Shown: positions 1 to 6,025 of the stretch, piece by piece
Layout: each line of letters starts with the position of its first letter
Numbering within the stretch: position 1 is the first letter of the stretch
DNA from: Dehalococcoidia bacterium
GTDB lineage: Bacteria > Chloroflexota > Dehalococcoidia > Dehalococcoidales > RBG-16-60-22
DNA length: 14,985 bases
Direction of reading: 5' to 3'
Assembly: GCA_030615655.1 (NCBI GenBank)
Contig: JAUWYU010000022.1
Span: forward strand, 1 to 14,985
Program-made: the position numbers and the translations under genes
The notes under the pieces: generated by a model
What the model saw: the letters and a program-made list of their open reading frames with translations, nothing else
Databases searched by the model: none
Told to the model about the DNA's origin: nothing

Positions 1-173
1 TTCCCACCCAGCTTGCCCGCCGTAGCTCTCGCCTGCCAGAGCTCCGGAGGAGCGGCGAGCAGGTTAGCGTAGGCTGGCCCCCCCCGCACCATGGACTGCT
101 TATCCCTTAGCTCCTCCCCCCCGAACGGGGAGTGCGCAGCCAGAGCGGGCGCCGGCCCCTCTCGCCTCCCGCG
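1..173. other. GC-rich non-coding stretch with repeat fragments
   Basis: I see no convincing gene here. The stretch is GC-rich, with homopolymer C runs and small palindromes; for example GCTCC at 41-45 pairs with GGAGC at 49-53. Bases 98-139 read in reverse complement resemble 11180-11225: both have a 'ctgcgcactccccg' block followed by 'gggataagc'. This suggests a fragment of the same dispersed repeat family in the opposite orientation. An open frame at 91-336 is low-complexity and has no ribosome binding site or recognisable domain. Confidence 0.5.
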
Positions 174-421
174 ACAAAATCACTACCACCATGCTATTTG
201 TTTTCCCAAAACAAATCACGCTCGTAGCTATTTGTTTTCCCAGAACAATTCACGCTCGCTAAAACCCCCCAATTGTCGCCGCGGCGCCCACTCGCCAAAG
301 CTAAATATTACCCCCTCCCGGCGACACTTTACATAAATAACTCAAAAACGGGCTATACTTAACATAACTCTAGAAACAATTCACCCCTGATTAGACCCCA
401 TTTACCCTCGAATTGTTTCCC
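174..421 (+). repeat. Left copy of inverted palindrome-rich element
   Basis: This segment recurs in reverse complement at 4348-4560. Bases 345-390 are identical over 46 positions to the reverse complement of 4379-4424, and bases 401-421 are identical over 21 positions to the reverse complement of 4348-4368. The rest is alignable with small indels. It contains three palindromic pairs that are also present in the other copy: ATTTGTTTT/AAAACAAAT (196-204 with 208-216), TGTCGCCG/CGGCGACA (274-281 with 319-326), and GAAACAATTC/GAATTGTTTC (373-382 with 410-419). It ends about 86 bases before the HNH gene start. It could be a MITE-like element, a regulatory module or a structured leader; the sequence alone does not decide. 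Confidence 0.85.
193..260 (+). repeat. 34-base tandem duplication inside left element
   Basis: Two consecutive 34-base units (193-226 and 227-260) start with 'gctatttgttttccca' and continue with an ACAAATCACGCTCG or ACAATTCACGCTCG block. The copy at 4348-4560 has only one equivalent unit, so the left copy appears to have gained one by local duplication. Confidence 0.8.
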
Positions 422-449
422 TTTGAAAAATTTCGCTTGCCCCCTCTCC

Positions 450-478
450 TTGCACACCTACGAGTTTTCCAGTAAAAT
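450..478 (+). promoter_or_regulatory. Putative promoter of HNH gene
   Basis: A TTGCAC box (450-455) is separated by 17 bases from a TAAAAT box (473-478). The predicted start is near 485, leaving a leader of about 23 bases that includes the AGAGGAA ribosome binding site at 494-500. The -10 box is good and the -35 box is weak. It lies just downstream of the left repeat element, not inside it. Confidence 0.45.
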
Positions 479-507
479 GGTGTAGCTTCATATAGAGGAA
501 AACCCTG

Positions 508-1029
508 ATGATGATAAACTACCCCGTACTGGTCTTGAACCAGAGCTACGAACCGCTCACGGTGTGCCGTGCCCGCCGGGCCATTGTGCTCATTTTCCAG
601 GGCAAAGCCGAGATGTTGGAAGACGGTGTCGGCTATATTCACTCCATCCGCGAAACTTTCCCCTTACCATCGATAATCCGGCTAGCCCAAATGATTAAAC
701 GACCCCGCCGGGAAAGAAAGATGACTCGCTTTGAGATTTTCAGCCGCGATAAGTTCACCTGCCAGTACTGCGGTCAGCAAACCCGGCAACTCACGCTGGA
801 CCATATCATCCCACGCTATCGCGGCGGTCAGCATACCTGGGAAAATGTTGTTAGTGCCTGCGTTGCCTGTAACCGTCGTAAAGCAGGCAGAACCCCTCGT
901 GAAGCCAATATGAAACTTATTCGACTACCCTCGCCCCCAGGCGGCAGCCCCTTCTACATCGTTCCTTACCATTACCTGCACGAGCGGGACGAATGGCGAA
1001 AGTATCTGCCGCAGCACGCCAATCAGTAA
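508..1029 (+). CDS. Small HNH-domain endonuclease-like protein
   Basis: A 173-residue protein with an HNH nuclease fold in its second half. Zinc-finger cysteines are C85/C88 (CQYC) and C118/C121 (CVAC). The active-site core is D98-H99 within LTLDHIIPRYRGG, followed by N113 in WENVV; the third position is Asn (N122) rather than His, a common variation. The first 70 residues (NYPVLVLNQSYEPL onward) match the N-terminal part typical of a standalone HNH family found widely in bacterial chromosomes without a clear role. The start at 508 has an AGAGGAA ribosome binding site 7 bases upstream; ATG 511 is an adjacent alternative. Its 3' end overlaps the convergent ricT-like gene by 7 bases. Metal-dependent DNA cleavage is inferred from the fold; substrate and purpose are unknown. 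It carries no restriction-methylation partner here. Confidence 0.88.
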   Translation: MMINYPVLVLNQSYEPLTVCRARRAIVLIFQGKAEMLEDGVGYIHSIRETFPLPSIIRLAQMIKRPRRERKMTRFEIFSRDKFTCQYCGQQTRQLTLDHIIPRYRGGQHTWENVVSACVACNRRKAGRTPREANMKLIRLPSPPGGSPFYIVPYHYLHERDEWRKYLPQHANQ

Positions 1030-1817
1030 GAAATCTCGGTTAGAGGTAGCTCTACCGTAGCCTCACTATCCAGTTCGACCAGTACCGTTTCTTTCAGCGG
1101 ATTACTCCCGACTACAGTGGCCTCGCCCATATGAGTGGACACCCGCTGTCCTGATTTGGGCATCTTCTCCTTCATCATACGGTACTGCTCTCCCTCGTAG
1201 GCTAGGCAGCACATCAAACGGCCGCAGGCGCCCGAAATCTTCATCGGGTTGAGTGGCAATTCCTGCTCTTTGGCCATCTTGATGGAAACCGGGGTAAACT
1301 CGGTCAGGAAGCTCGCACAGCACAGAGGACGACCGCACCGGCCGAAGCTGCCTAATAATTTGGCCTCATCACGTGTGCCTACCTGGCGCAGTTCCACCCT
1401 AACTTTAAACTTGCCGGTTAACCGCCGGACCAGATCACGGAAGTCGACCCTCTCCTCGGCACTGAACAGAAACGTCAGGCGGCTGCTGTCAAGATTGTAT
1501 TCGGCAGACAGCAGCTTCATGGGCAGTTGCAATTCGCCAATCATTTTACCGCACTCAATCAAGGCTTCATCTGCCTTAGCATCGAGCATCTTCGCCTGTT
1601 CAATATCCTCGGGCTCTGCCTTGCGTACTACCGGGCTTAATGTCTCTTCTACCTCACTCACCAGTACCTGACCGGGAGCAATAACCACATTTCCCAGCTC
1701 TATACCCCGACTTGTCTTAACGACCGCGTAGTCGCCTGCCTCCAGCTCGATATCGGCCGCGTCAAAGTAGTAGACTTTACCTGCTCTTTTAAACCGTATA
1801 CCAACAATATTAGCCAT
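1023..1817 (-). CDS. ricT: PSP1 domain protein, RicT/YaaT-like
   Basis: A 264-residue protein matching the PSP1/RicT (YaaT) family at usual length. The N-terminal part (MANIVGIRFKRAGKVYYFD) leads into the PSP1 core, which has two CxxxxCC-type clusters: C161, C166, C167 in GRCGRPLCC, and C198, C203, C204 in CGRLMCC. In Bacillus subtilis RicT works with RicA and RicF in a complex that binds [4Fe-4S] clusters and affects RNA processing by RNase Y and phosphorelay signalling; these cysteines fit cluster binding. Its start ATG lies inside the last codons of holB (8-base overlap, ATGGCTAA), implying translational coupling. The same holB-ricT order occurs in Bacillota. Whether RicA and RicF partners exist in this genome cannot be seen here, so the exact role is inferred. 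Confidence 0.9.
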   Translation of the reverse strand: MANIVGIRFKRAGKVYYFDAADIELEAGDYAVVKTSRGIELGNVVIAPGQVLVSEVEETLSPVVRKAEPEDIEQAKMLDAKADEALIECGKMIGELQLPMKLLSAEYNLDSSRLTFLFSAEERVDFRDLVRRLTGKFKVRVELRQVGTRDEAKLLGSFGRCGRPLCCASFLTEFTPVSIKMAKEQELPLNPMKISGACGRLMCCLAYEGEQYRMMKEKMPKSGQRVSTHMGEATVVGSNPLKETVLVELDSEATVELPLTEISY

Positions 1818-2862
1818 GCTTCACCGATAACTGGGTGGTCAGGTCACCCTCGCCACCTACTTCCTTTCTCGGTATATCAAGCATCAGCACCTCGAGCGCC
1901 AGCCGCGGATTGGCATTCTGCCGGAGTTGTTCGGCAGCCGACCGGATGCTCTTAATAAAAGTCTTTATCTGAGCTCCTCGATAGCCCCTGGCTATCTCAA
2001 CAAGCTCGTCCCTTCGGTCAACATTAGTAATAATATCATGGCAGCCTAATTTAACCAACATCAGGTCACGCCAGTAATCAAGCCATAAATCCAGTACGCT
2101 GTAAACCGCTCCTCTATTCTGATTAAACCGGGTTGACAGCTGGATAACATAAGTGAAACGCTCTTCACAATCAGCTTTGATAACATCAAGTAGCCTGTTC
2201 AACTCATCATCACGCTGCTGAAGCAGGCTCTCATCGCCAGCCGCCGATATCGCCCAGCCTGGGCAGCCATGAGAAAGCCCGGCGAGAAGATAGGCTCTCT
2301 CCGGCATGATGCCGCATCTCTCTACCAGCGCCGATGCCACCTCGTTGGTTGACAGCGGCGGCAGCTCTAGGCGCTGACAGCGGGAAACCACAGTAGCCGG
2401 CAACAATCTATCATTTATCGTTAACAAGATAAAAGTTACTCTATCGGCGGGCTCCTCAAGGGTTTTAAGCAGGCAGTTAGCCGCCTCTGTTGACATCAAT
2501 TCTGCGGTGTCAATTATAAATACCTTACGGTTTCCTTCAAAAGGGGGGAGGCTGGCGGAATGCTGCATTTCTTTAATCTGGTCAATGCCAATCAACTTGG
2601 CTTCCGCTGAATCCTCGTTCTGGTTCAGACCGATAACTTGGACATCAGCATGACTCGCTGCAGCTATCTTCTGACAGGAGGTGCACTCAAGGCAAGGGCG
2701 CTCGGCGGCTTTACAATTAAGCGCTTGGGCCAGATATATAGCGAGGGTCATCTTGCCGACATGAGGTGGTCCGACCAGAAGGTAAGCATGAGCTAGCGTC
2801 CCTGCCTCCAGGCTATGCTGTAACAGAGAGACCGCCCGGCTCTGTCCGATTACTTGCCACAT
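1810..2862 (-). CDS. holB: DNA polymerase III subunit delta prime
   Basis: A 350-residue clamp-loader AAA+ protein. The N-terminus (IGQSRAVSLLQHSLEAGTLAHAYLLVGP) is typical of the delta prime/gamma family. The P-loop at 31-39 reads GPPHVGKMT, with Met where Thr or Ser normally coordinates magnesium, so ATP hydrolysis is doubtful; that fits delta prime rather than tau/gamma. A zinc module has C50, C57, C60 and C63. A Walker B-like segment VFIIDTAELM, the LLKTLEEP stretch and the SRC motif (VVSRCQRLEL) follow, and the C-terminal collar region is less conserved. The protein is expected to load the sliding clamp at replication forks. It is preceded by a strong GAGGAG ribosome binding site, lies 14 bases after lysA, and overlaps the ricT-like gene by 8 bases, so the three genes form one operon. 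Confidence 0.93.
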   Translation of the reverse strand: MWQVIGQSRAVSLLQHSLEAGTLAHAYLLVGPPHVGKMTLAIYLAQALNCKAAERPCLECTSCQKIAAASHADVQVIGLNQNEDSAEAKLIGIDQIKEMQHSASLPPFEGNRKVFIIDTAELMSTEAANCLLKTLEEPADRVTFILLTINDRLLPATVVSRCQRLELPPLSTNEVASALVERCGIMPERAYLLAGLSHGCPGWAISAAGDESLLQQRDDELNRLLDVIKADCEERFTYVIQLSTRFNQNRGAVYSVLDLWLDYWRDLMLVKLGCHDIITNVDRRDELVEIARGYRGAQIKTFIKSIRSAAEQLRQNANPRLALEVLMLDIPRKEVGGEGDLTTQLSVKHG

Positions 2863-2876
2863 TAAGAGTCTCCTCG

Positions 2877-4193
2877 CTAAAGCAAATCACGCTGGGTCAG
2901 GTCTTCCAGTGTCTCCCGGCGTCGAATGAGGCGGACCTTACCTTCCCTGGCCAGGACCACGGCCGGACGTAAAGAAGCGTTGTAGTTACTTGCCATCGGC
3001 AGGCAATAAGCACCACAGTCGGCTATAGCTATGATATCGCCAGCCGTCACGGGTGGTAGGTTGATATCCCTAATCAGAACATCACCCGGCTCACAGAACT
3101 TGCCGGAAATGGTGACCTTCCCATCTTCTTTTTCCATGACCTTGTTAGCCACCACCGCCTCATGCTTGGCTCCGTAAAGCGCATGGCGGATGTTATCGCC
3201 CATACCGCCGTCCACTGAGACATAGCATCTGATACCCGGAATAGCTTTAACTACACCGGCACGGTAAAGTGCCACACCGGCCCGGCCTACTATCGCCCTA
3301 CCCGGTTCTATAATAAGTTTCGGCAGTAAGAGCTTCAGTTCACGGCACTTGCCTGTAATCTCAGAGGTTATCAACTCGGCAAAAGCCGAAATGAGCGGTG
3401 GTTCTGCCTCCAGCGTATACTGGATACCGAATCCCCCGCCAATATCGAGTTCACTGAGTTCAAAGCCGTATTTCTGTCTCATGGCCGCAGCGAACTCAAG
3501 CATAACATCAATCGCCTTTTGGTACGGTTCAATCTCGAAGATACCGGAGCCAAGGTGGAAGTGCAGACCCACCGGGTTCAGGTTGGGTGTTGACATGGCT
3601 GTAGCGACAGCTTCATCCCAGGTGGATGCCGTTAAGCCAAACTTAGAGTCAACAATGCCGGTTGCATTGTATCGGTGAGTATGCGGGTCTATGCCGGGAG
3701 ACAGGCGCAGCAGTATATTGGTGCACCTCTCGCCGGCAATTTCACGTAACATGTTGAGTTCATGTAAGTTGTCTACCACGATGCGGCCAACGCCACACTG
3801 CAGTGCCATCTCGAGTTCCTCGGCTGACTTGTTATTACCGGGGAAATATACCCTGTCCATGGGGAAGTTAACCGAGCGAGCTATGGCCAGCTCCCCGCCC
3901 GAGACCACATCCAAGCCAAGCCCCTCTTCTTGAATAATGAGCAACAGGGCCTTATTCATAAAGGCTTTAGCGGAATAAGCAACGGTGGTATCAGGGTAGC
4001 GATTACCGAATTCCGTTTTGAACTCGGCACAGCGGTTGCGCAGGCTTAACTCGTCAAAGACGTATAGAGGCGTGCTGAACTCCTCGGCCAACGCCACGGT
4101 GTCACAGCCGCCGAGTGACAGGTGGCCCTTTTCATTTACCTCTGCGGTTACCGGAAATAGCGAGAGTTTCGGCATCGTCTGTATGGTAGTCAT
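2877..4193 (-). CDS. lysA: Diaminopimelate decarboxylase
   Basis: A 438-residue PLP-dependent fold-type III decarboxylase, the usual length for LysA. It converts meso-diaminopimelate to lysine in the last step of the DAP pathway. Visible motifs are the PLP lysine K76 in VAYSAKAF, the HFHLGSGI segment, the glycine-rich GGGFGIQY phosphate-binding region, EPGRAIVG, the CEPGD motif that supplies active-site residues, and a C-terminal DCGAYCLPMASNYN segment typical of LysA. The start has GAGGT four bases upstream of ATG. It is the first gene of a lysA-holB-ricT operon and has its own putative promoter at 4211-4239. A related ornithine or arginine decarboxylase is less likely given CEPGD and the C-terminal motif. 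If the host is a wall-less Dehalococcoidia, the role would be lysine supply only. Confidence 0.95.
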   Translation of the reverse strand: MTTIQTMPKLSLFPVTAEVNEKGHLSLGGCDTVALAEEFSTPLYVFDELSLRNRCAEFKTEFGNRYPDTTVAYSAKAFMNKALLLIIQEEGLGLDVVSGGELAIARSVNFPMDRVYFPGNNKSAEELEMALQCGVGRIVVDNLHELNMLREIAGERCTNILLRLSPGIDPHTHRYNATGIVDSKFGLTASTWDEAVATAMSTPNLNPVGLHFHLGSGIFEIEPYQKAIDVMLEFAAAMRQKYGFELSELDIGGGFGIQYTLEAEPPLISAFAELITSEITGKCRELKLLLPKLIIEPGRAIVGRAGVALYRAGVVKAIPGIRCYVSVDGGMGDNIRHALYGAKHEAVVANKVMEKEDGKVTISGKFCEPGDVLIRDINLPPVTAGDIIAIADCGAYCLPMASNYNASLRPAVVLAREGKVRLIRRRETLEDLTQRDLL

Positions 4194-4210
4194 CTTTACC
4201 TCACACCATA

Positions 4211-4239
4211 ATGTTAGCAGTGCCGGTTGGTGAAGTCAA
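4211..4239 (-). promoter_or_regulatory. Putative promoter of lysA operon
   Basis: Reading the minus strand, a TTGACT box (4239-4234) is followed after 17 bases by TAACAT (4216-4211), preceded by TGC, which forms an extended -10. The predicted start is near 4204, giving a leader of only about 11 bases that still contains the GAGGT site at 4198-4202. It lies between the right inverted element and the gene, so the element would be upstream of, not within, the transcript if this promoter is used. Confidence 0.55.
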
Positions 4240-4347
4240 TGTGGGGTAATTCGGCCTGTCTTTATCTGGTTGGTGGTTTTTATCAGGTCTCCGAGTGTCC
4301 GCGACATTTTGGCATATTTTTGAAAAGTGGGAGGAACAGAAAAATAC

Positions 4348-4560
4348 GGGAAACAATTCGAGGGTAAATAGGGGATGTTCAGGGGTGAATTGTTTCTAGA
4401 GTTATGTTAAGTATAGCCCGTTTTGAGTTTTTTTATGTAAAATGTCGCCGGGAGGGGGCGGAATTTAGCTTTGGCGGCGGGCGGCTGCGGCGACATTTGG
4501 GGGGTTTTTGCAGGCGTGATTTGTTTTGTGAAAACAAATGGTGATGGAGGAGTGATTTTA
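4348..4560 (-). repeat. Right copy of inverted palindrome-rich element
   Basis: The reverse complement of this segment aligns with 174-421. Identical blocks are 4379-4424 (46 bases) and 4348-4368 (21 bases). The palindromes are retained: ATTTGTTTT/AAAACAAAT near the outer end, a 9-base ATGTCGCCG/CGGCGACAT pair, and GAAACAATTC/GAATTGTTTC at the inner end. The spacers differ between copies while the stems are kept. It has only one of the 34-base units that are doubled in the left copy. It lies about 155 bases upstream of lysA, in the same orientation relative to lysA as the left copy has to the HNH gene. Confidence 0.85.
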
Positions 4561-4888
4561 TCTACCTCACTCTCTTGATATTTTACAACCCACCCCCTGT
4601 ATCCCCTTCCCTTGAAAAGGGAGGGGGAAAGATTTATTAGAGAGGCTTCGCCTCTCTAGAACTCTCTGTTTTGTCTCTCCCCGATTGCATCGGGGCGTTC
4701 CGCAGGAGAGGGGGAAAATGATATAGAGGGGGGCTTCGCCCCCTCTTGAACTCCTCCTGTGTACTCTGCTTCTTCAGAGGGGGAAGGGATTTGAGAGGGG
4801 GTCTGCACCTCTCCTAAACGCCCCTTTCGGGGTTAGCGGGGGATATCTTGCGGGATAATCTTTTGCGCCACAAGGAGTCTGAGGAGTC
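4557..4888. repeat. Tandem intergenic repeat, unit 1
   Basis: The first of two direct, imperfect units. It starts 'tctacctcactctcttgata' (4561) and ends near the start of the similar block at 4892. It carries hairpins AGAGAGGC-TTC-GCCTCTCT (4639-4657), CCCCGAT-TGC-ATCGGGG (4679-4695) and a G-run/C-run hairpin around 4725-4746. There is no coding potential. About 65 bases ending at 4780 are identical to a block ending at 5079 in unit 2. Confidence 0.8.
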
Positions 4889-5165
4889 TTTTTCTACCTC
4901 CCTCTCTTGATATTTTGTAACCTCACCCCCTTTGTCCCCCTGCCTTCGCCGAAGCGGCTACGCGCAGGCAGGCCTCTCCCCGATTGCATCGGGGTATCTG
5001 TGAAGGAGAGGGGGAAATGATATAGAGGGGGGCTTCGCCCCCTCTTGAACTCCTCCTGTGTACTCTGCTTCTTCAGAGGCGGAGAGATTTTGAGAGGTGG
5101 AAGGGATTTGAGAGCGGGGTCTGCACCCCTCTTAAACGCCCCGTTGGGGGTGGGAGGGAAACCCT
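4889..5165. repeat. Tandem intergenic repeat, unit 2
   Basis: The second unit. It repeats the opening 'ctctcttgatatttt' block, the CCCCGAT-TGC-ATCGGGG hairpin (4978-4994), the G-run/C-run hairpin (about 5024-5045), the 'gtctgcacc' block and the 'taaacgcccc' block of unit 1. The offset changes from about 332 to 299 to 318 bases along the unit, showing internal indels. A different hairpin, CCTGCCT (4939-4945) with AGGCAGG (4966-4972), replaces the first hairpin of unit 1. No gene is supported; an open frame on the minus strand at 5073-5333 is repeat-derived. Confidence 0.8.
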
Positions 5166-5206
5166 GTTAGGATAAGGCGATAACATCACGAGGGCTGTTA
5201 ATAGGG

Positions 5207-5247
5207 ATTGCTTCGTTACCCCGACTTGGTCGGGACTTCCTCGCAAT
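5207..5247. repeat. REP-like palindrome
   Basis: An imperfect palindrome with outer arms ATTGC (5207-5211) and GCAAT (5243-5247) and an inner perfect hairpin CCCGAC-TTG-GTCGGG (5220-5234). In reverse complement it begins 'cattgcgagg', a form that recurs as a dispersed intergenic repeat in many bacterial genomes. It is probably a passive repeat or a transcript-end structure between the lysA and lysE-like regions. Confidence 0.6.
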
Positions 5248-5280
5248 GACATGGGGGCTGGCACCCCTCTACGCAAGCTA

Positions 5281-5302
5281 CTCCCCCTTTTTGGTGGGGG
5301 AG
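5281..5302. other. GC hairpin before lysE-like gene
   Basis: CTCCCCC (5281-5287) pairs perfectly with GGGGGAG (5296-5302) around an 8-base loop that includes five T residues. No T-run follows on either strand, so it is not a classic intrinsic terminator. It may belong to the repeat family. Confidence 0.4.
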
Positions 5303-5340
5303 GGGGTCTGAAAATCCCCAAGATAAGAGTCACTCGTAAA

Positions 5341-5349
5341 TGCTATAAT
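5341..5349 (+). promoter_or_regulatory. Extended -10 promoter of LysE-family gene
   Basis: TGCTATAAT is a perfect extended -10 (TGnTATAAT). No good -35 is visible at the matching distance (AGATAA at 5321-5326), which extended -10 promoters tolerate. The predicted start near 5356 leaves a leader of about 32 bases ending in GGGGAG at 5378-5383, four bases before the ATG. Confidence 0.6.
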
Positions 5350-5387
5350 GAGGGTAGAAAGGACTTCTGTTTTAATCGGGGAGTTTT

Positions 5388-6017
5388 ATGCTAGCCGCGC
5401 TGGGGACTGTTGTCGTAACTTCATTATCGGGCGTCATGGCGCCGGGGCCAATGTTTACCATGACCCTGGCCAAGAGCCTGAAATCGCCGTGGGCGGGTGT
5501 TCAGGTCTCCCTGGGGCACGCTGTCATCGAAGTGCCCCTGATACTGCTTATATACTTCGGTGTCGCCCAGTTCTTCAAGAATAATATCGTGCAGCTGGTG
5601 CTCAGCGTGCTCGGCGGAGGCATGATTGTCTGGATGGGTGTCAGCCTGTTCCGTGCCCGCAGGGAGCTGGCCCGGAAGGGCAAGGATACAACCTACGGCG
5701 CCTTTATGGCCGGCATATTGATGAGCGGGCTTAATCCGTTCTTCCTGGTATGGTGGGTGACGGTGGGCAGTCTACTCCTGATGAGTTTTCTTGATGCGGT
5801 CGGTGGCTGGGGGGGTTTACCCCTCTTTATTATCGTGCACTGGCTCTGTGACCTGGTCTGGCTGTCGCTGGTTTCCTTCACGGTCTACAGGACGCACTCG
5901 TTCTGGGGCGAGAGAGTGCAGGAGTGGGTCTTTATCGTCCTGAGTCTGGCGCTTTTGTATTTCGGCGGGCAGTTCATCGTGAAGGGCATCATTTCATACG
6001 TACAGGTGGGGGGTTAG
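5388..6017 (+). CDS. LysE/RhtB family translocator
   Basis: A 209-residue, very hydrophobic protein of the usual LysE/RhtB length with about six membrane segments. The first helix carries the family's PGP signature (GVMAPGPMFTMTLAKSL, about residues 15-31). A conserved GILMSGLNPFFLVWW segment lies near residue 110, matching the second LysE repeat. Members export amino acids such as lysine, threonine or homoserine, or act on other small solutes, through the inner membrane; the substrate cannot be told here. The start is set by GGGGAG four bases upstream. The gene is monocistronic and ends 8 bases from the convergent CDF gene. lysA is about 1.2 kb away on the other strand, behind repeats, so I do not infer joint function from position. 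Confidence 0.88.
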   Translation: MLAALGTVVVTSLSGVMAPGPMFTMTLAKSLKSPWAGVQVSLGHAVIEVPLILLIYFGVAQFFKNNIVQLVLSVLGGGMIVWMGVSLFRARRELARKGKDTTYGAFMAGILMSGLNPFFLVWWVTVGSLLLMSFLDAVGGWGGLPLFIIVHWLCDLVWLSLVSFTVYRTHSFWGERVQEWVFIVLSLALLYFGGQFIVKGIISYVQVGG

Positions 6018-6025
6018 GGGGCTTC

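Noticed and set aside
91..336. Open frame of 81 codons on the plus strand
   Set aside because: It runs through the GC-rich repeat fragment and the left inverted element, is low-complexity, lacks a ribosome binding site and is not kept in the right copy.
174..4560. Composite transposon carrying the block as cargo
   Set aside because: No transposase or integrase is visible, the enclosed genes are core chromosomal genes in a conserved order, and no target duplication could be recognised by eye.
4194..4560. Lysine riboswitch or T-box leader for lysA
   Set aside because: The predicted promoter leaves a leader of only about 11 bases, and I could not recognise the conserved L-box or T-box core. 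The same element also precedes the unrelated HNH gene.
4557..5165. CRISPR array
   Set aside because: There are only two long, imperfect units with internal indels; no short regular repeats with unique spacers and no cas genes.
5073..5333. Open frame of 86 codons on the minus strand
   Set aside because: It consists of the tandem repeat, the REP-like palindrome and a GC hairpin; no domain or ribosome binding site.
4193..6017. lysA and LysE-family exporter as a lysine production and export pair
   Set aside because: They are about 1.2 kb apart, on opposite strands and separated by repeats; the exporter's substrate cannot be inferred from its sequence.
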